Shown: positions 12,905 through 13,156 of the stretch, piece by piece | How the letters are laid out: the number at the start of each line of letters is the position of its first letter | How positions within the stretch are numbered: position 1 is the stretch's first letter | Assembly: GCA_015494485.1 (NCBI GenBank) | Contig: WGBF01000029.1 | Location: forward strand, 1 to 13,156 | Source: a bacterium | GTDB lineage: Bacteria; Calditrichota; Calditrichia; RBG-13-44-9; J042 | Direction of reading: 5' to 3' | Length of the DNA: 13,156 nucleotides | Made by a program: the position numbers and the translations under genes | Notes under the pieces: model-generated | What the model saw: the letters and a program-made list of their open reading frames with translations, nothing else | Databases searched by the model: none | Told to the model about the DNA's origin: nothing

Positions 12905-12960
12905 GATTACATTCTACCTGTAAACCGAATGGAATTCGGGTTAGACATTTCAATGTAATC
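12905..12960. repeat. Nested inverted repeat upstream of the porin gene
   Basis: The outer arms GATTACATT (12905-12913) and AATGTAATC (12952-12960) are perfect 9-bp complements 38 nt apart. Inside them CCGAAT (12925-12930) pairs with ATTCGG (12934-12939). No T-run follows. The position, 60-115 bp upstream of the porin start, fits an operator. Confidence 0.5.
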
Positions 12961-13014
12961 CTTCATTAACGGGAGGGAAGATACAGCATTCTGAAAGGGA
13001 AAAAAATAAGGGCG

Positions 13015-13051
13015 AAAAAAATGCCGTGAGGGATTCAGTTCCCCCACGGCA
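13015..13051 (-). terminator. Rho-independent terminator after the aconitase gene
   Basis: On the minus strand TGCCGTG and CACGGCA (13022-13028 with 13045-13051), extended by GGGA/TCCC past one mismatch, form a strong stem with a 6-nt loop. A run of seven T follows (plus 13015-13021). The stem begins about 25 nt beyond the aconitase stop codon and separates it from the porin gene. Confidence 0.9.
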
Positions 13052-13076
13052 CATATCACGTGCGAATGCGCCGGCC

Positions 13077-13156
13077 TCAGGCGCGTACCAGTTGCCGCAG
13101 AACGGTTTGTAAAATACCGCCATTGCGGTAATATTCCAGTTCAATGGCGGTGTCCA
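13077..13156 (-). CDS. Aconitate hydratase, C-terminal end only (partial)
   Basis: Only the last 25 codons and the TGA stop (13077-13079) are in the window; the rest lies beyond the right edge. The peptide reads DTAIELEYYRNGGILQTVLR and ends QLVRA. The E-Y-Y-R-x-G-G-I-L-x-x-V-L-R-x-L pattern is the usual C-terminus of AcnA-type bacterial aconitases, the TCA-cycle enzyme interconverting citrate and isocitrate. A strong terminator follows within 30 nt. Because only the tail is seen, closely related members of the aconitase superfamily cannot be fully excluded. Confidence 0.75.
   Translation of the reverse strand, partial: DTAIELEYYRNGGILQTVLRQLVRA

Overview
The window is ordinary protein-coding bacterial chromosome with ten complete protein genes and two more cut by the window edges. 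I see no rRNA, tRNA, CRISPR array, insertion sequence or phage genes. A large exported protein (8901-11705) ends in a FlgD-like/type IX secretion-type C-terminal domain with a QNYPNPFNPSTT motif. That motif is typical of the FCB group (Calditrichota, Ignavibacteria, Marinimicrobia, KSB1 and relatives). Together with lipoproteins, an outer-membrane porin and strong GGAGG ribosome sites, it suggests a Gram-negative, diderm bacterium of that assemblage, perhaps Calditrichota-like. The taxon is inference.

Left part (1-2356), all on the minus strand: the 5' part of an iron-sulfur electron-transfer subunit (sulfhydrogenase beta / AsrA type) runs off the left edge. It has a candidate sigma70-like promoter about 150 bp upstream of its start. 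Next come two co-transcribed lipoprotein genes of unknown function (1137-1922 and 1940-2356). A 300-bp divergent intergenic region (2357-2656) holds direct repeats and a hairpin and separates them from a plus-strand Na+/solute symporter of the PutP class (2657-4111), which ends at a strong terminator.

Middle part (4237-8160): phenylalanine 4-hydroxylase and an acyl-CoA synthetase of the acetyl/acetoacetyl-CoA synthetase superfamily lie on the minus strand. A divergently placed ArsC/YfgD-type arsenate-reductase-like gene (7352-7705) runs tail to tail, with only 2 bp between stop codons, into a small secreted protein (7708-8160). Symporter, hydroxylase and synthetase could together serve uptake and breakdown of amino acids, but the symporter's substrate is not readable from sequence.

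Right part (8260-13156): a small four-cysteine lipoprotein is followed by the 934-residue Asp-box beta-propeller protein with the sorting domain. A bidirectional terminator then separates it from a minus-strand outer-membrane beta-barrel porin. The right edge holds the last codons of an aconitase, followed by its own rho-independent terminator.

I did not find a convincing new multi-gene system. The observations most worth checking are residue changes in the symporter and the acyl-CoA synthetase, the repeats in the 2357-2656 region, and a nested inverted repeat upstream of the porin.
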